A stretch of 64,000 nucleotides of DNA. Origin: Desulfobulbaceae bacterium DB1. GTDB taxonomy: Bacteria; Desulfobacterota; Desulfobulbia; Desulfobulbales; SURF-16. Under the pieces are notes generated by a model. That model saw only the letters and a list, made by a program, of their open reading frames with translations. It did no database searches and was not told the DNA's origin. Below are positions 47,318 through 56,348 of this stretch, piece by piece. The DNA lies in contig MQUF01000015.1 of the NCBI GenBank assembly GCA_001914235.1, positions 34,280 through 98,279 on the forward strand. Direction: 5' to 3'. How positions within the stretch are numbered: position 1 is the stretch's first letter; every line of letters starts with the position of its first letter. The translations under genes were made by a program, and so were the position numbers.

Positions 47318-48559
47318 TCACCGGCCCCACAAAGATGACAGCGGAGCCGCCCAAAAGCCGTCTCCAAGGGGCAGGGTCTCCGAGCCATCATAAAGAATTA
47401 CGCACATCTTGAGCTGTTCTCCAGCGGCACTCGATAGTCGTTTCAGACCTCTGAGGTCGCCAACCGTCACTGTCGCAGCAGCCTTCACCTCCACTCCAAC
47501 CAGGTTGCCTGCTGCATTCTCAATGATGAAATCGACCTCGTATTGGTCGTGATCGCGGTAGTAAAGAAGCTGACAATTGCTCTCCGCTGTGGCCATGTGC
47601 TTGCGCAATTCACCGTAAACAAAACACTCCAGAACATTTCCAAAGCAATGACGATTCTTTTGTGCAAGTGTGGGTGTAACATTCGCCAGCGTAGATAAAA
47701 GACCGGAATCGACAAACTGTATTTTAGGTGTTTTAACGATGCGATTCAGTCTATTTTGCGCCCAGACTTCAATGCGCCTCAGCAAATACATCTGTTCGAA
47801 CACGCCAATGTAGCGGGCAGCGGTCTTGTGATCCAGCCCGACTTGCCCTCCAAGCTGGGAATAGTTACACATCTGTCCGGAAACTTGTGCCAGCGCCCGC
47901 AAAAATCTGGGCAGATGATCAAGTTTTCCGACATCCGCCACATCACGCACATCACGTTGGATAATGGAGTTGATGTATTGCCTGCTCCATTCTGTCCTGC
48001 GCCGGGTTGAAGAGCGGAATACAGCTTCGGGATAGCCTCCCCGCAAAACAGTCTCGATCAAGTCATTGCCCAGAAATGGTTGTGTCGCGGTTAAAAGATG
48101 ACCGGTAAAAGCGCTGTCGACCCAATTTGCGTTGCTACCGTGAATTTCGCTTTGCGACAGCGGCAGCAGAGTCAACGTTTCCATCCGCCCGGCAAGCGAG
48201 TCGGCCACCATCGGCAGAGCCATCAAATTGGCGGACCCCGTCAGAAGAAAACGGCCGGGGCGTCGATCCTCATCGACTGTTTTTTTTATAGCGAGCAACA
48301 ATTGAGGGGCACGCTGGATTTCATCAATCACAGCACGATCGAGACTTCTGATCAAGCCCACGGGATCCTCTTTTGCTGCCAGCAATGTAAGTTCATCGTC
48401 CAGGGTGAGGTAGCGCATCTCTTGGGCTGCTATCTGCCGCACAAGCGTGGTTTTGCCGGCTTGGCGAGGACCGGCTACTAAAACAACGGGTGTATCAGCC
48501 ATTGCCTCGGCGATGCGTGTCTCAAGAAGGCGAGGGTAGAGAACTTGAGTATTATCCAT
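47318..48559 (-). CDS. AAA_14/DUF4143 family ATPase
   Basis: About 413 residues: Walker A GPRQAGKTTLVRQ, VIDEIQRAPQLL as Walker B, then a DUF4143 C-terminal domain with a PD-(D/E)XK-like core (YRDHDQYEVDFIIENAAGN, GVEVKAA). A common family of unknown function in accessory regions. ATG 48559 is preferred over TTG 48565. Confidence 0.88.
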   Translation of the reverse strand: MDNTQVLYPRLLETRIAEAMADTPVVLVAGPRQAGKTTLVRQIAAQEMRYLTLDDELTLLAAKEDPVGLIRSLDRAVIDEIQRAPQLLLAIKKTVDEDRRPGRFLLTGSANLMALPMVADSLAGRMETLTLLPLSQSEIHGSNANWVDSAFTGHLLTATQPFLGNDLIETVLRGGYPEAVFRSSTRRRTEWSRQYINSIIQRDVRDVADVGKLDHLPRFLRALAQVSGQMCNYSQLGGQVGLDHKTAARYIGVFEQMYLLRRIEVWAQNRLNRIVKTPKIQFVDSGLLSTLANVTPTLAQKNRHCFGNVLECFVYGELRKHMATAESNCQLLYYRDHDQYEVDFIIENAAGNLVGVEVKAAATVTVGDLRGLKRLSSAAGEQLKMCVILYDGSETLPLGDGFWAAPLSSLWGR

Positions 48560-48648
48560 GGTCAAAAAATACCGTATAATCGGGAGGCAGTAAACTGAAA
48601 TATGGGATTATGATGTCGTGCGTATGGGAATATATTACTGCATTTTTG

Positions 48649-48669
48649 GGGACGTTGTTACTTACGTTG
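48649..48669 (-). repeat. Inverted copy of the RAYT-associated repeat
   Basis: 21 bp whose complement equals the first 21 bases of the 31-bp units at 49694-49786. It overlaps the last codons of the RAYT gene, so the gene is bracketed by inverted ends. Confidence 0.65.
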
Positions 48670-49650
48670 CGCTGTAGCCTGTTTCTGCGACTTGGCGACC
48701 GCCCGCGTGATACTTGAGGTAGCTACGCCGAGATGCCGTGCGATTTCAGCCGCCGATAAACCAAGCTCTTCCATTCCGCGCCGGGCGATCTCCGCCCGCG
48801 TCCGGCTCACCATCGATCTGCGACTGCCACTTTCCAACTCGTTGCGGCCAACGTTCACCCTTTTGCATTCCTGCTCGATGATTTTTGTAAGCGTCAGACC
48901 TGATCTGTTGAATTTGATCTGCCGCAAAGACTTTTTTTCTGCTTCCTGCGTCACGTGATGCACGAAATCGCCGCTGCCAAGGATCCGCTCATCGGCCTTT
49001 TCCTGCTGATCTTTGCGCCTCATGGAAAGTACGTTTGACCATCCCCCGAGACTTCGGACAAGTCCGCCTCCAGAAAACTGTGGATCATGGCCCTGGTCAC
49101 TGCCTTCCAGCATAAACTGCCGGTATTCTTCTATGGCTTTCCGTTTCGTGTCTCCGAATTGTGTCCATACCGTTGCAGTATCCATCCACGGGAATTTCTC
49201 CTTTTCAATAATTGCCCGATGGCCACTCCAGGGGAATGTGTCCAGTTCTGCCATGGTCTTGATGATATTTGCCCGAAGGGGATTCAGATGGATATATCGG
49301 ACAAGGGCAAGGAGATAGTTGTCTTCGTCGCAGAGAATGGATTTATACCTGTTCTCAAAAAGGTGGCCTTTTCTCAGATGCTTGCGATTGAAATATTGTG
49401 CGTACCAGGTAAGCAGTTTTCTCATGACAGCCGAGATGCCGACTTGCCCGCTCCGCAACAAAAGGTGAACGTGGTTGTCCATCAGCACCCAGGCATAGAT
49501 GACGCCTTGCGACTCTTGAACGGTTTGCCCCAAGCGCACAAGGAATCGGGCTTTATCTTCGGTGTCGCGGAAGATGTTGGCCCTATCGATTCCCCGGACC
49601 ATAATATGATGTAATGCGCCTGGAATGTCTAATCTGGCTTGGCGTGGCAT
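48658..49650 (-). CDS. RAYT-type (Y1) transposase with C-terminal DnaA-like HTH
   Basis: 330 residues. HUH motif in MDNHVHLLL, putative catalytic Tyr region NRYKSILCDEDNYLLALVRY, DIPGALHHIMVRGIDRANIF start, and a C-terminal helix-turn-helix (LGLSAAEIARHLGVATSSIT). REP-associated tyrosine transposases cut single-stranded hairpin ends. Bracketed by an inverted 21-bp repeat and tandem units. Confidence 0.88.
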   Translation of the reverse strand: MPRQARLDIPGALHHIMVRGIDRANIFRDTEDKARFLVRLGQTVQESQGVIYAWVLMDNHVHLLLRSGQVGISAVMRKLLTWYAQYFNRKHLRKGHLFENRYKSILCDEDNYLLALVRYIHLNPLRANIIKTMAELDTFPWSGHRAIIEKEKFPWMDTATVWTQFGDTKRKAIEEYRQFMLEGSDQGHDPQFSGGGLVRSLGGWSNVLSMRRKDQQEKADERILGSGDFVHHVTQEAEKKSLRQIKFNRSGLTLTKIIEQECKRVNVGRNELESGSRRSMVSRTRAEIARRGMEELGLSAAEIARHLGVATSSITRAVAKSQKQATAQRK

Positions 49651-49693
49651 GGGGTGATTTTATCAACCCAGTAAGGCAGAGTCAAGCGTTTTG

Positions 49694-49786
49694 CAACGTA
49701 AGTAACAACGTCCCTGAATATTCACAACGTAAGTAACAACGTCCCTGAATATTCACAACGTAAGTAACAACGTCCCTGAATATTCA
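49694..49786 (+). repeat. Three tandem 31-bp repeats upstream of the RAYT gene
   Basis: Exact copies at 49694-49724, 49725-49755 and 49756-49786, unit starting CAACGTAAGTAACAACGTCC and ending CTGAATATTCA. Degenerate partial copies of the 3' part continue to about 49812. Probable RAYT substrate. Confidence 0.85.
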
Positions 49787-49910
49787 ACGTCCCTGAATAT
49801 TATCCCTGAATATCTCTAAATTCCTCCGTACATAATACAACATCTTGTTCCACCAACAATTTCCAACCCTCAAAAAGATTACAGCGCAACGGGCAACGCG
49901 CCTTCACACG

Positions 49911-50186
49911 TCACAGGATATAGACATCCTCGTTTTTCGTCACCTCTCCCTGGCCGATGATGGCGATGGCCCGTTCGCAGCCTCCGCACAGGGAATAGAT
50001 TCGCACGCTGTCCTCCGCCTCGCTGATAATGTCCTGAATCCTGTCCCTCATCTTTGCCGACTGGGCGGCATCAAGCAGGCACTCAAAGACGCTGAACTGC
50101 ACCCTGTCGCCGAAATCCTTGAGGGTCTTGGCAAGTCTGGTCCGCCGCCGGTCATCGGGGATATCATAGGAAACCAGATAGAGCAT
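49911..50186 (-). CDS. cas2: CRISPR-associated endonuclease Cas2
   Basis: 91 residues: MLYLVSYDIPDDRRRTRLAK with the conserved Asp, ferredoxin fold FGDRVQFSVFECLLDAAQ. Starts just after the cas1 stop. Acts with Cas1 in spacer integration. Confidence 0.93.
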   Translation of the reverse strand: MLYLVSYDIPDDRRRTRLAKTLKDFGDRVQFSVFECLLDAAQSAKMRDRIQDIISEAEDSVRIYSLCGGCERAIAIIGQGEVTKNEDVYIL

Positions 50187-50188
50187 CC

Positions 50189-51190
50189 CTATCCCTCCGG
50201 CCTGAACGGCGCGTAAACCGCGTCGTCCCGGATGACGGCCGCCATCTTCTCCGCTTGCCGGCGGAAACATTTGCGTAGCGTGGTCCGCTCCCCGGTCTCG
50301 CCCAAGGTGAATTCGCCGGAAACCAGCTTTTCGTACTCGGCGAAATAACGCTTCATCGGCTCCCGCTTGAAATAAACCCCATCGCCGCCGGGATTGGCCC
50401 GGAAATCATCAGGTGAAAAAATCCGGTCATTGACCAGCCGCAGGGTCAGCCGGTCGGCCACCGGGGCGCGGAACTCCTCCATGAGATCAGCGGCCAGCGA
50501 CTGCCGGCCGTAGCTGACGCTGTGGAAATAACCGAGATAGGGATCAAACCCCAGTCCGTCCAGCAGGGAGGATATTTCATTGAAGATCATGGTATAGCTG
50601 AGCGAAAGCATGGCATTGACCGGATCGGTGGGCGGTCGTTTTCGTCTCCCCGGAAAGCCGAAATCCCCCAGCAGCATCCGGCCGAAGCCCTGGAAATAGG
50701 TCCTGGCCGCATCTCCTTCAATCCCCATCAATTGCTCGATGTCCGCCGCCCCGGCAACCGCCGCCAGCTTCGCCTTCAGGTCCACGGCCGACTCCCCGAG
50801 ATCAATATCCGGATGGTTGTACGAAAAATTGCGCAACATCCGCAGGCAATTGCCGATCTTGCCGGCTACGATCTCCCTGGAAATCCGTGTCCGGAAACCC
50901 TCATCCTCGTATTTCCGGAACTGCTCGATGCGCAGGGCGATATTCTTGGTGAAGGGCGAGGTGATCTGGCCGACGAGCCTGCCGGTCCGGGTGAGGATGG
51001 CCATCTCGATGCCGTGCGTAAACAGTTCGTGCACCACCTGGGTGGTGAACTGGACATTGCCGAAGATGAGCACCGCTTCGATTTTGTGGCATTGCACGTC
51101 AAGCAGGGTTTCATCATTTTTCTGCACGATGAGCCGATCCCCTGTTTTGCGGAGGATGGAATTCTGTTCGGTCAAATAGAGGTTGGCCAT
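50189..51190 (-). CDS. cas1: CRISPR-associated integrase Cas1
   Basis: 333 residues: N-terminal beta domain and the helical domain with NAMLSLSYTMIFNE and FHSVSYGRQSLAADLMEEF carrying the metal-binding Glu/His/Asp residues. Not fused to the RT. Lies downstream of the array in the same direction; the 294-bp gap to the array has no supported gene. Confidence 0.95.
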   Translation of the reverse strand: MANLYLTEQNSILRKTGDRLIVQKNDETLLDVQCHKIEAVLIFGNVQFTTQVVHELFTHGIEMAILTRTGRLVGQITSPFTKNIALRIEQFRKYEDEGFRTRISREIVAGKIGNCLRMLRNFSYNHPDIDLGESAVDLKAKLAAVAGAADIEQLMGIEGDAARTYFQGFGRMLLGDFGFPGRRKRPPTDPVNAMLSLSYTMIFNEISSLLDGLGFDPYLGYFHSVSYGRQSLAADLMEEFRAPVADRLTLRLVNDRIFSPDDFRANPGGDGVYFKREPMKRYFAEYEKLVSGEFTLGETGERTTLRKCFRRQAEKMAAVIRDDAVYAPFRPEG

Positions 51191-51484
51191 GGGCGAAGCT
51201 CCAGTAATTGGGAATCGCGTACTGTAAAATTCTTATTCATTTGCCTAACGGCATGAGCGTTGATCTTTACATGAAAGGCCCTGCAGCTGCGCAGCCTGCC
51301 ATTCTTACTATCCGCGCGCGGGGCAATATCCAGCGAGGCTGGACATGCTTGGGCCTTCAGTATTTTTTCACGTGATAGCCTGCGCGAAAAATAGTCCATG
51401 CCGGATGCGCCCTCGCTCGACAAGATCCTTGGCCACCACCAAATCTGCCTCTGAACTTTCCGCCAATGCGCGATTTCAACGGTT
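51191..51484. other. Gap between array and cas1
   Basis: 294 bp with no supported gene and no clear promoter; on the minus strand it follows the array's last repeat, so cas1 may be read through from it. Confidence 0.5.
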
Positions 51485-52766
51485 GTCTCAATCCCTTCGT
51501 AATCAGGTCAATGTCGCCAACGAAGAAATGCGCGCCCTTGACCCCGCGCTTGCCGTGTCTCAATCCCTTCGTAATCAGGTCAATGTCGCCAACGGACCCG
51601 TTTACCAAGCTCTACCAGGTGGAGTATAAGTCTCAATCCCTTCGTAATCAGGTCAATGTCGCCAACTGAGGGAAAAGATGATACTATTCAACGCAATAAA
51701 GGTCTCAATCCCTTCGTAATCAGGTCAATGTCGCCAACGTGGCAAGAAGATTGCATAAATATCCGCAAAGGCCAAGGTCTCAATCCCTTCGTAATCAGGT
51801 CAATGTCGCCAACCACAGTTGGGCGAACGAGCCCTGCCCCAGTTGCCGTGTCTCAATCCCTTCGTAATCAGGTCAATGTCGCCAACGCAGCGACGGCTTA
51901 TATGATGTTCCCAGCGATTGTCCCCGTCTCAATCCCTTCGTAATCAGGTCAATGTCGCCAACGGGGAAGACCGAGGGCGAGTACGTCGGGATTAAATAAG
52001 GGTCTCAATCCCTTCGTAATCAGGTCAATGTCGCCAACACAGGAAAATCATGGTTGACCCATCTCTTCTTTCCTGGAGTCTCAATCCCTTCGTAATCAGG
52101 TCAATGTCGCCAACATCGACACGGGAAAGGGGCGGCGCCAGTTTGATCAGTCTCAATCCCTTCGTAATCAGGTCAATGTCGCCAACAAAGAACTCCATTG
52201 CCATCATATTGACCCTGTAAAGTCTCAATCCCTTCGTAATCAGGTCAATGTCGCCAACTATCTGTATCAATCTTGACTGGAACAAATACATAGTCTCAAT
52301 CCCTTCGTAATCAGGTCAATGTCGCCAACGCATGATTCCCCTTACACCCCTTTTGTCTTGCAAAGTCTCAATCCCTTCGTAATCAGGTCAATGTCGCCAA
52401 CGAGGAAACGTGGCATCATGCGGCGGACGGATCGTCTCGGTCTCAATCCCTTCGTAATCAGGTCAATGTCGCCAACGTGGAAACCGCTGTCAGCCGCAAG
52501 CTTTGTCTCGGGTCTCAATCCCTTCGTAATCAGGTCAATGTCGCCAACTACATGGGCGAACTGGACGACCTGGGCGAGAAGCCGTCTCAATCCCTTCGTA
52601 ATCAGGTCAATGTCGCCAACTCTATCACCGGATAGGGCCAGATGGTTCGATAGTTGCGTCTCAATCCCTTCGTAATCAGGTCAATGTCGCCAACGGTATT
52701 GCCGGTATTCGTTGGCCAAGTTCGGCAGTGTCTCAATCCCTTCGTAATCAGGTCAATGTCGCCAAC
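51485..52766 (-). CRISPR. CRISPR array: 18 identical 37-bp repeats, 17 spacers of 34-39 bp
   Basis: Read on the + strand each repeat starts GTCTCAATCC and ends TCGCCAAC; on the other strand it ends ATTGAGAC, the usual 8-base crRNA handle, so transcription is leftward. All 18 copies are identical. Repeats begin at 51485, 51557, 51630, 51702, 51777, 51850, 51926, 52002, 52078, 52150, 52222, 52293, 52365, 52440, 52512, 52584, 52658 and 52730. Spacer 14 in + order (52477-52511) equals 46190-46224 in the IS1182 gene. Other spacers had no match in this window by eye. Confidence 0.97.
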
Positions 52767-52989
52767 AGTACCCCATTTTTTGACTGTGCATCCAGATACT
52801 TACAAGGCAATTTCCTGTAACCCCTTTTTTTCGTCTCATATTACAAGCGCCACCTCCTTTGATTCCGTAGTTTTATAAGCGTTTTCCTGAAAAATAACAA
52901 AAAGTTACAAATTTCCTGTAACCGCCCCATATTTTACCCCTGTTTGAAAAAATAGCCAAACAGACATAAATTCAATATGTTAAAATCAA
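52767..52989 (-). promoter_or_regulatory. CRISPR leader
   Basis: AT-rich 223-bp gap between array and RT, with two exact copies of AATTTCCTGTAACC (52809-52822 and 52910-52923), about 101 bp apart. Position fits the leader of a leftward array. Confidence 0.75.
52872..52900 (-). promoter_or_regulatory. Probable array promoter
   Basis: Minus strand: TTGTTA (52900-52895), 17 bases, TATAAA (52877-52872). Transcription would begin about 100 bases before the first repeat. Confidence 0.65.
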
Positions 52990-53956
52990 TCAATCCGCAT
53001 CCAGGGGCAAATCGTTGCCTTGTCCGGCGAGATCTTTCATTTTCTGCCGGAGATATGCCTCCATGTCAAAAGGATCAGGATAAAAGAGGACCCCGTGGTT
53101 CTTCTTCGGCCGGTCAAAGGGGGTCATGATCAAACCGCCGGCAAAGGTGACCCCGAGATAGGTAAAGCCCTGTTCAAAACTGACAATATCCTTTTCGTCA
53201 AGCGCCAGCAAGAGTTTTTCCAGAACCTGTTCCGACAGTTCCAGGGCCTCGCCCGCCTCCTGCCTGGTCCTGCAGAGCACCACATAATCATCGGCATAGC
53301 GGATGAATTTATAGCCCTTGCCCAGCATCGCCTCATCGAGTTCATCAAGAAAGAGATTGGCCAGCACCGGGGAAACCGGCGAGCCCTGCGGCAGCCCTTT
53401 GCCCAGGACCGACACGGCGGTTCCGTCCCAGACCTCGGCCCTGAGCCACATTGCAATGAGTCCGAGAATCCGCCGGTCCGCCATGATCCGGCGGCATTTT
53501 TCCAGCATCAGGCCGTGGTCAACCGTATCAAAAAAGGCGTCGATATCGGCCTCAACCACCCACCGGTACCCCCTGTTCATGAAACGCCTTGATCCGCATG
53601 ACCGCCTGCCGGACAGAGCGGCCCTTGCGGTAGGCGAAACTGCATTCCTCAAACTCTCTCTCCAAAAGCGGATTGATGCGATGCAGCACCGCGGTCTGGG
53701 CCACCCGGTCCCGCACCGTGGGGATGCACAGACCGCGCGGCTCGCCGTTCTTCTTCGCCACCTGAATTTTCATGAGCGGCAGAGGGAAATAGGTCCCATT
53801 ATTCAACTCTGACCGCAGCCCGGCGAGATTGACGGACAGGTCCTTCTCAAACATGCCGATGGTCACCCCGTCCACCCCGGCGCAGCCGTGGTTGTCCCGT
53901 ACCGCTTCGAAGGCAGCGAGGAGGGCCGCGTGATCGACCAGACTATTTGTTGTCAT
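52990..53956 (-). pseudogene. CRISPR-associated reverse transcriptase, frameshifted
   Basis: Group II-intron-like stand-alone RT. N-terminal half (53956 leftward: MTTNSLVDHAALLAAFEAV, GCAGVDGVTI, PRGLCIPTVRDRVAQTAV, SFAYRKGRS) ends in the wrong frame after KAFHEQG; the C-terminal half continues with YRWVVEADIDAFFDTVDHG, LPQGSPVSPVLANLFLDELD and FIRYADDYVV, holding the three catalytic Asp. The break is a run of five G (complement of 53569-53573); one G less restores KAFHEQGYRW. The start overlaps the TM gene by 14 bp. Could be pseudogene, sequencing error or slippery frameshift. Confidence 0.8.
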
Positions 53957-55007
53957 TTTCCGCCTCACCGGTTTCTGTTTGCCGGGTTTTTTGGGTGACC
54001 ATTTCATAAAGCTCCACGAGAAGCCGTTCATGGTCACCTTCCTGGAAGTATTCCCAGGAAAACCAACGGCGTGTTTCGGTGAGTAGAAAATCCAACCAAT
54101 TGCAGTAGTTGTCTGTTTTCCTGAGCTTCAATAACGCCCAGATATGCACTTTCACCGCCACCGACACCGGAATTGCCAGCAAGGCGATTTTTTCATGTTG
54201 TTGCAACGATCTGGTTGCTATTTTATAGGTTTTTATTGCCTTTTCCGGCGCAATGACCGTCCAGTACGGCTGAATTACAATCTCAAGGGTGGCGTATGTT
54301 GATTGGAGAACGATTTTGTCAGTCGGGGTTGTTCCCGTGCCAAAAGACAGCGTGATTCCTTTTGGCAATTTGATTCGCCGCGGCAAGCCGGGGAGTCCAT
54401 GCCCGATCATTTCCTCGGAGTTTAATTCCAAAGAGGCTGTTTCCAGTTTGTTATGGATATCCGCATAGTCGAGATGATATTTGCCAAGAGGTGTCTGCGT
54501 ATGCTCGCCGTGCAACTTGAGCATCTTCACCAGCAAGACGATGATGACCTCGCTGACGGACTGGAAAAAATATTTATTGCCAGGTCCGCGCGTGGATCCT
54601 TGCAGACCAAGTTGCGAAAGCATTCTTTCCTTTTCTTCTGGATGGAAGACCATGCATTGCTGCAGGATGCCATCCGCCAGCCGGGTTGGCGCATAACCCG
54701 GTATTTCCGCAAGGTGAGGATGACCTCCTTGCGCGACAACAGGGAAAACAACTCGGAAATTCAGCGACCGTGCGCCTTTTTCTCGCATGAAAATAAAGAG
54801 GACAAAACAAATGACCGAAAAGAAGATAATTCCCCAGTAGCGGAAAGGATACTTTAAGCTGCGATCTGCCGTGTCGTTAATAACCTCATAGAATGCGCTG
54901 GAAAAAAGATTCAGCAATACCCCAAGAAAAAGAGCCAACAGAATGATTTCGAGAATTACCCGGCGGCGGTTGCGTAACTGGCCAAGAATATCGTTTTCGA
55001 AGTGCAT
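53943..55007 (-). CDS. Membrane protein in the cas operon, unknown family
   Basis: 354 residues: two N-terminal membrane helices (about 17-40 VILEIILLALFLGVLLNLF and 57-75 YWGIIFFSVICFVLFIFM), then a soluble domain of about 270 residues, with another hydrophobic stretch near 275-290. No CARF, SAVED or HEPN domain recognised. Sits between the RAMP gene and the RT, overlapping the latter. Type III loci sometimes carry membrane accessories triggered by cyclic oligoadenylate, but Cas10 here seems unable to make it. Function unknown. Confidence 0.75.
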   Translation of the reverse strand: MHFENDILGQLRNRRRVILEIILLALFLGVLLNLFSSAFYEVINDTADRSLKYPFRYWGIIFFSVICFVLFIFMREKGARSLNFRVVFPVVAQGGHPHLAEIPGYAPTRLADGILQQCMVFHPEEKERMLSQLGLQGSTRGPGNKYFFQSVSEVIIVLLVKMLKLHGEHTQTPLGKYHLDYADIHNKLETASLELNSEEMIGHGLPGLPRRIKLPKGITLSFGTGTTPTDKIVLQSTYATLEIVIQPYWTVIAPEKAIKTYKIATRSLQQHEKIALLAIPVSVAVKVHIWALLKLRKTDNYCNWLDFLLTETRRWFSWEYFQEGDHERLLVELYEMVTQKTRQTETGEAENDNK

Positions 55008-55040
55008 GAGTGGCGGAACCTTTCAAGGGATTTCTACAGG

Positions 55041-55925
55041 TTATGTGTAAAGCAATCCATAGGGATCTATGTTCAATTCCATAATATCCTGGTCGCCCAG
55101 GTCGATTTTTGCGCCTGGCGCATAACAGAGCAGAGGCTCCCTGGTCAGCTTCCATTTCGATTTTCCCGCCGGGTCAGCGGCATATTCCCAGCCGACAAGC
55201 GGCTCCACGGGGCCTCGAATGTTGGCCACAGCCCCAAGACCGTTTTTCGAAACAGCGACGGCATGCGCGGTGAGTACACCATCCTTGGTCAAGGAAATTT
55301 TGGCTTCCTCTTTTTTCTCCCCCGAGGCAGGCAAGGCAACAAGGGAAACCCTGCCCCAGCCATATTTCCGTTCCGCACCTAATTGCAGATCCTTCATGGC
55401 TGCTTTCCAGTTTTTCAGAACCGGGTCTGTTTCCGCCTGATCATCAACATAGACAGTGCCACGGAGAAAAACCGGTTGGGTCGCTGAGCCCTGAACAGGC
55501 CTGGAATAAGGCAACAGGTGCTCGGTTTCATGCAGGCTTCCGTCCTCGGCGGTCTGCCCGGAATAATCCAGAGCCGTGCTGGCATAACTGCCGACAAACT
55601 GGTAATCAAAGTTGGCATGTTTCCAGCGATAGGCCGGCCCGCACAGGTCAACCGCAGAGGTGATTTCATTGTTGTGTGTTTTGGGGACCGCGGGATACAG
55701 ATAGCAGAAACGAAAGCACGCCCGTACTTTCTCCCCTGTGTCAAGATACGCCTGACTGTCGGCGCCCTTGCGCAGGAAATCCCTGGTTAATCTGGCGGTC
55801 AAGGCGGCCCAGAGGATCCGGCCAGGCACGTATTCCCGGCATTGTTTGAGATTGCCTGTTTTCGCAAGCCCGATGTGCAGGGGAGAATGAAGCCGAAACG
55901 CGAGGGTATATGCTGTCCAGCCCAT
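55041..55925 (-). CDS. Type III RAMP protein (Cas5/Cmr3 position)
   Basis: 294 residues. RAMP fold signs: YTLAFRLHSPLHIGLAKTG, EYVPGRILWAALTARLTR, and a glycine-rich loop LQLGAERKYGWGRVSL. By position after the small subunit it likely caps the crRNA 5' handle (Cmr3/Csx10-like). Four bases from the Cmr5-like stop. Confidence 0.75.
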   Translation of the reverse strand: MGWTAYTLAFRLHSPLHIGLAKTGNLKQCREYVPGRILWAALTARLTRDFLRKGADSQAYLDTGEKVRACFRFCYLYPAVPKTHNNEITSAVDLCGPAYRWKHANFDYQFVGSYASTALDYSGQTAEDGSLHETEHLLPYSRPVQGSATQPVFLRGTVYVDDQAETDPVLKNWKAAMKDLQLGAERKYGWGRVSLVALPASGEKKEEAKISLTKDGVLTAHAVAVSKNGLGAVANIRGPVEPLVGWEYAADPAGKSKWKLTREPLLCYAPGAKIDLGDQDIMELNIDPYGLLYT

Positions 55926-55928
55926 GGC

Positions 55929-56348
55929 CTACTCCTTAGCGGCTTTTGCCCCGAACCGGGCATAGATGAGGGTTTGCTCGTAGAGATCACGCACGAGAAA
56001 GAGGGTGTCCAGGTTTTCGGCAACCTGGGTGCTGAAAAAATCCAAGAGTTTTTGAGGGTTATTCGTGTCTGGCATGGAGCCGATTGCAAGACTGGGAAAG
56101 AAACTCAGGGCCTGGCATAACTGGCAGCGGATGATCGGCGCCAGTTTTTCCTCTTCACTGCTGCGCGAGAAAAGAAAAAGAAGCAAGGCGTAGACCCCCT
56201 GTTCCTGAAGAACGCCGAGGGATTTGGTCGCCAGCCGTTCCAGCGTCTCGATTGCTTTTTTCCTATCGGTGGCATCCTTCTTCACATTCGCGACCATTTG
56301 TTGCGCATGGACCGCCGCTATCTGGTCAAGATTTACAGGATTAGCCAT
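55929..56348 (-). CDS. Type III small subunit (Cmr5/Cas11-like)
   Basis: About 139 residues, helical: QEQGVYALLLFLFSRSS and IIRCQLCQALSFF recall Cmr5. ATG 56348 overlaps cmr4 by 8 bp; a longer reading to 56519 is a shadow of cmr4. Expected to line the belly of the effector. Confidence 0.7.
   Translation of the reverse strand: MANPVNLDQIAAVHAQQMVANVKKDATDRKKAIETLERLATKSLGVLQEQGVYALLLFLFSRSSEEEKLAPIIRCQLCQALSFFPSLAIGSMPDTNNPQKLLDFFSTQVAENLDTLFLVRDLYEQTLIYARFGAKAAKE

Noticed and set aside
51421..51484. Leader of the array on the left (cas1) side
   Set aside because: The handle ATTGAGAC, the promoter and the duplicated leader motif are all on the right, minus strand.
51345..52675. Open frames in the array that repeat LNPFVIRSMSPT or VGDIDLITKGLR
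   Set aside because: They are translations of the CRISPR repeat, not a repeat protein.
54160..54240. HEPN-like R-x4-H (RSLQQH) in the membrane protein
   Set aside because: A single short motif without a helical HEPN context; chance occurrence is likely.
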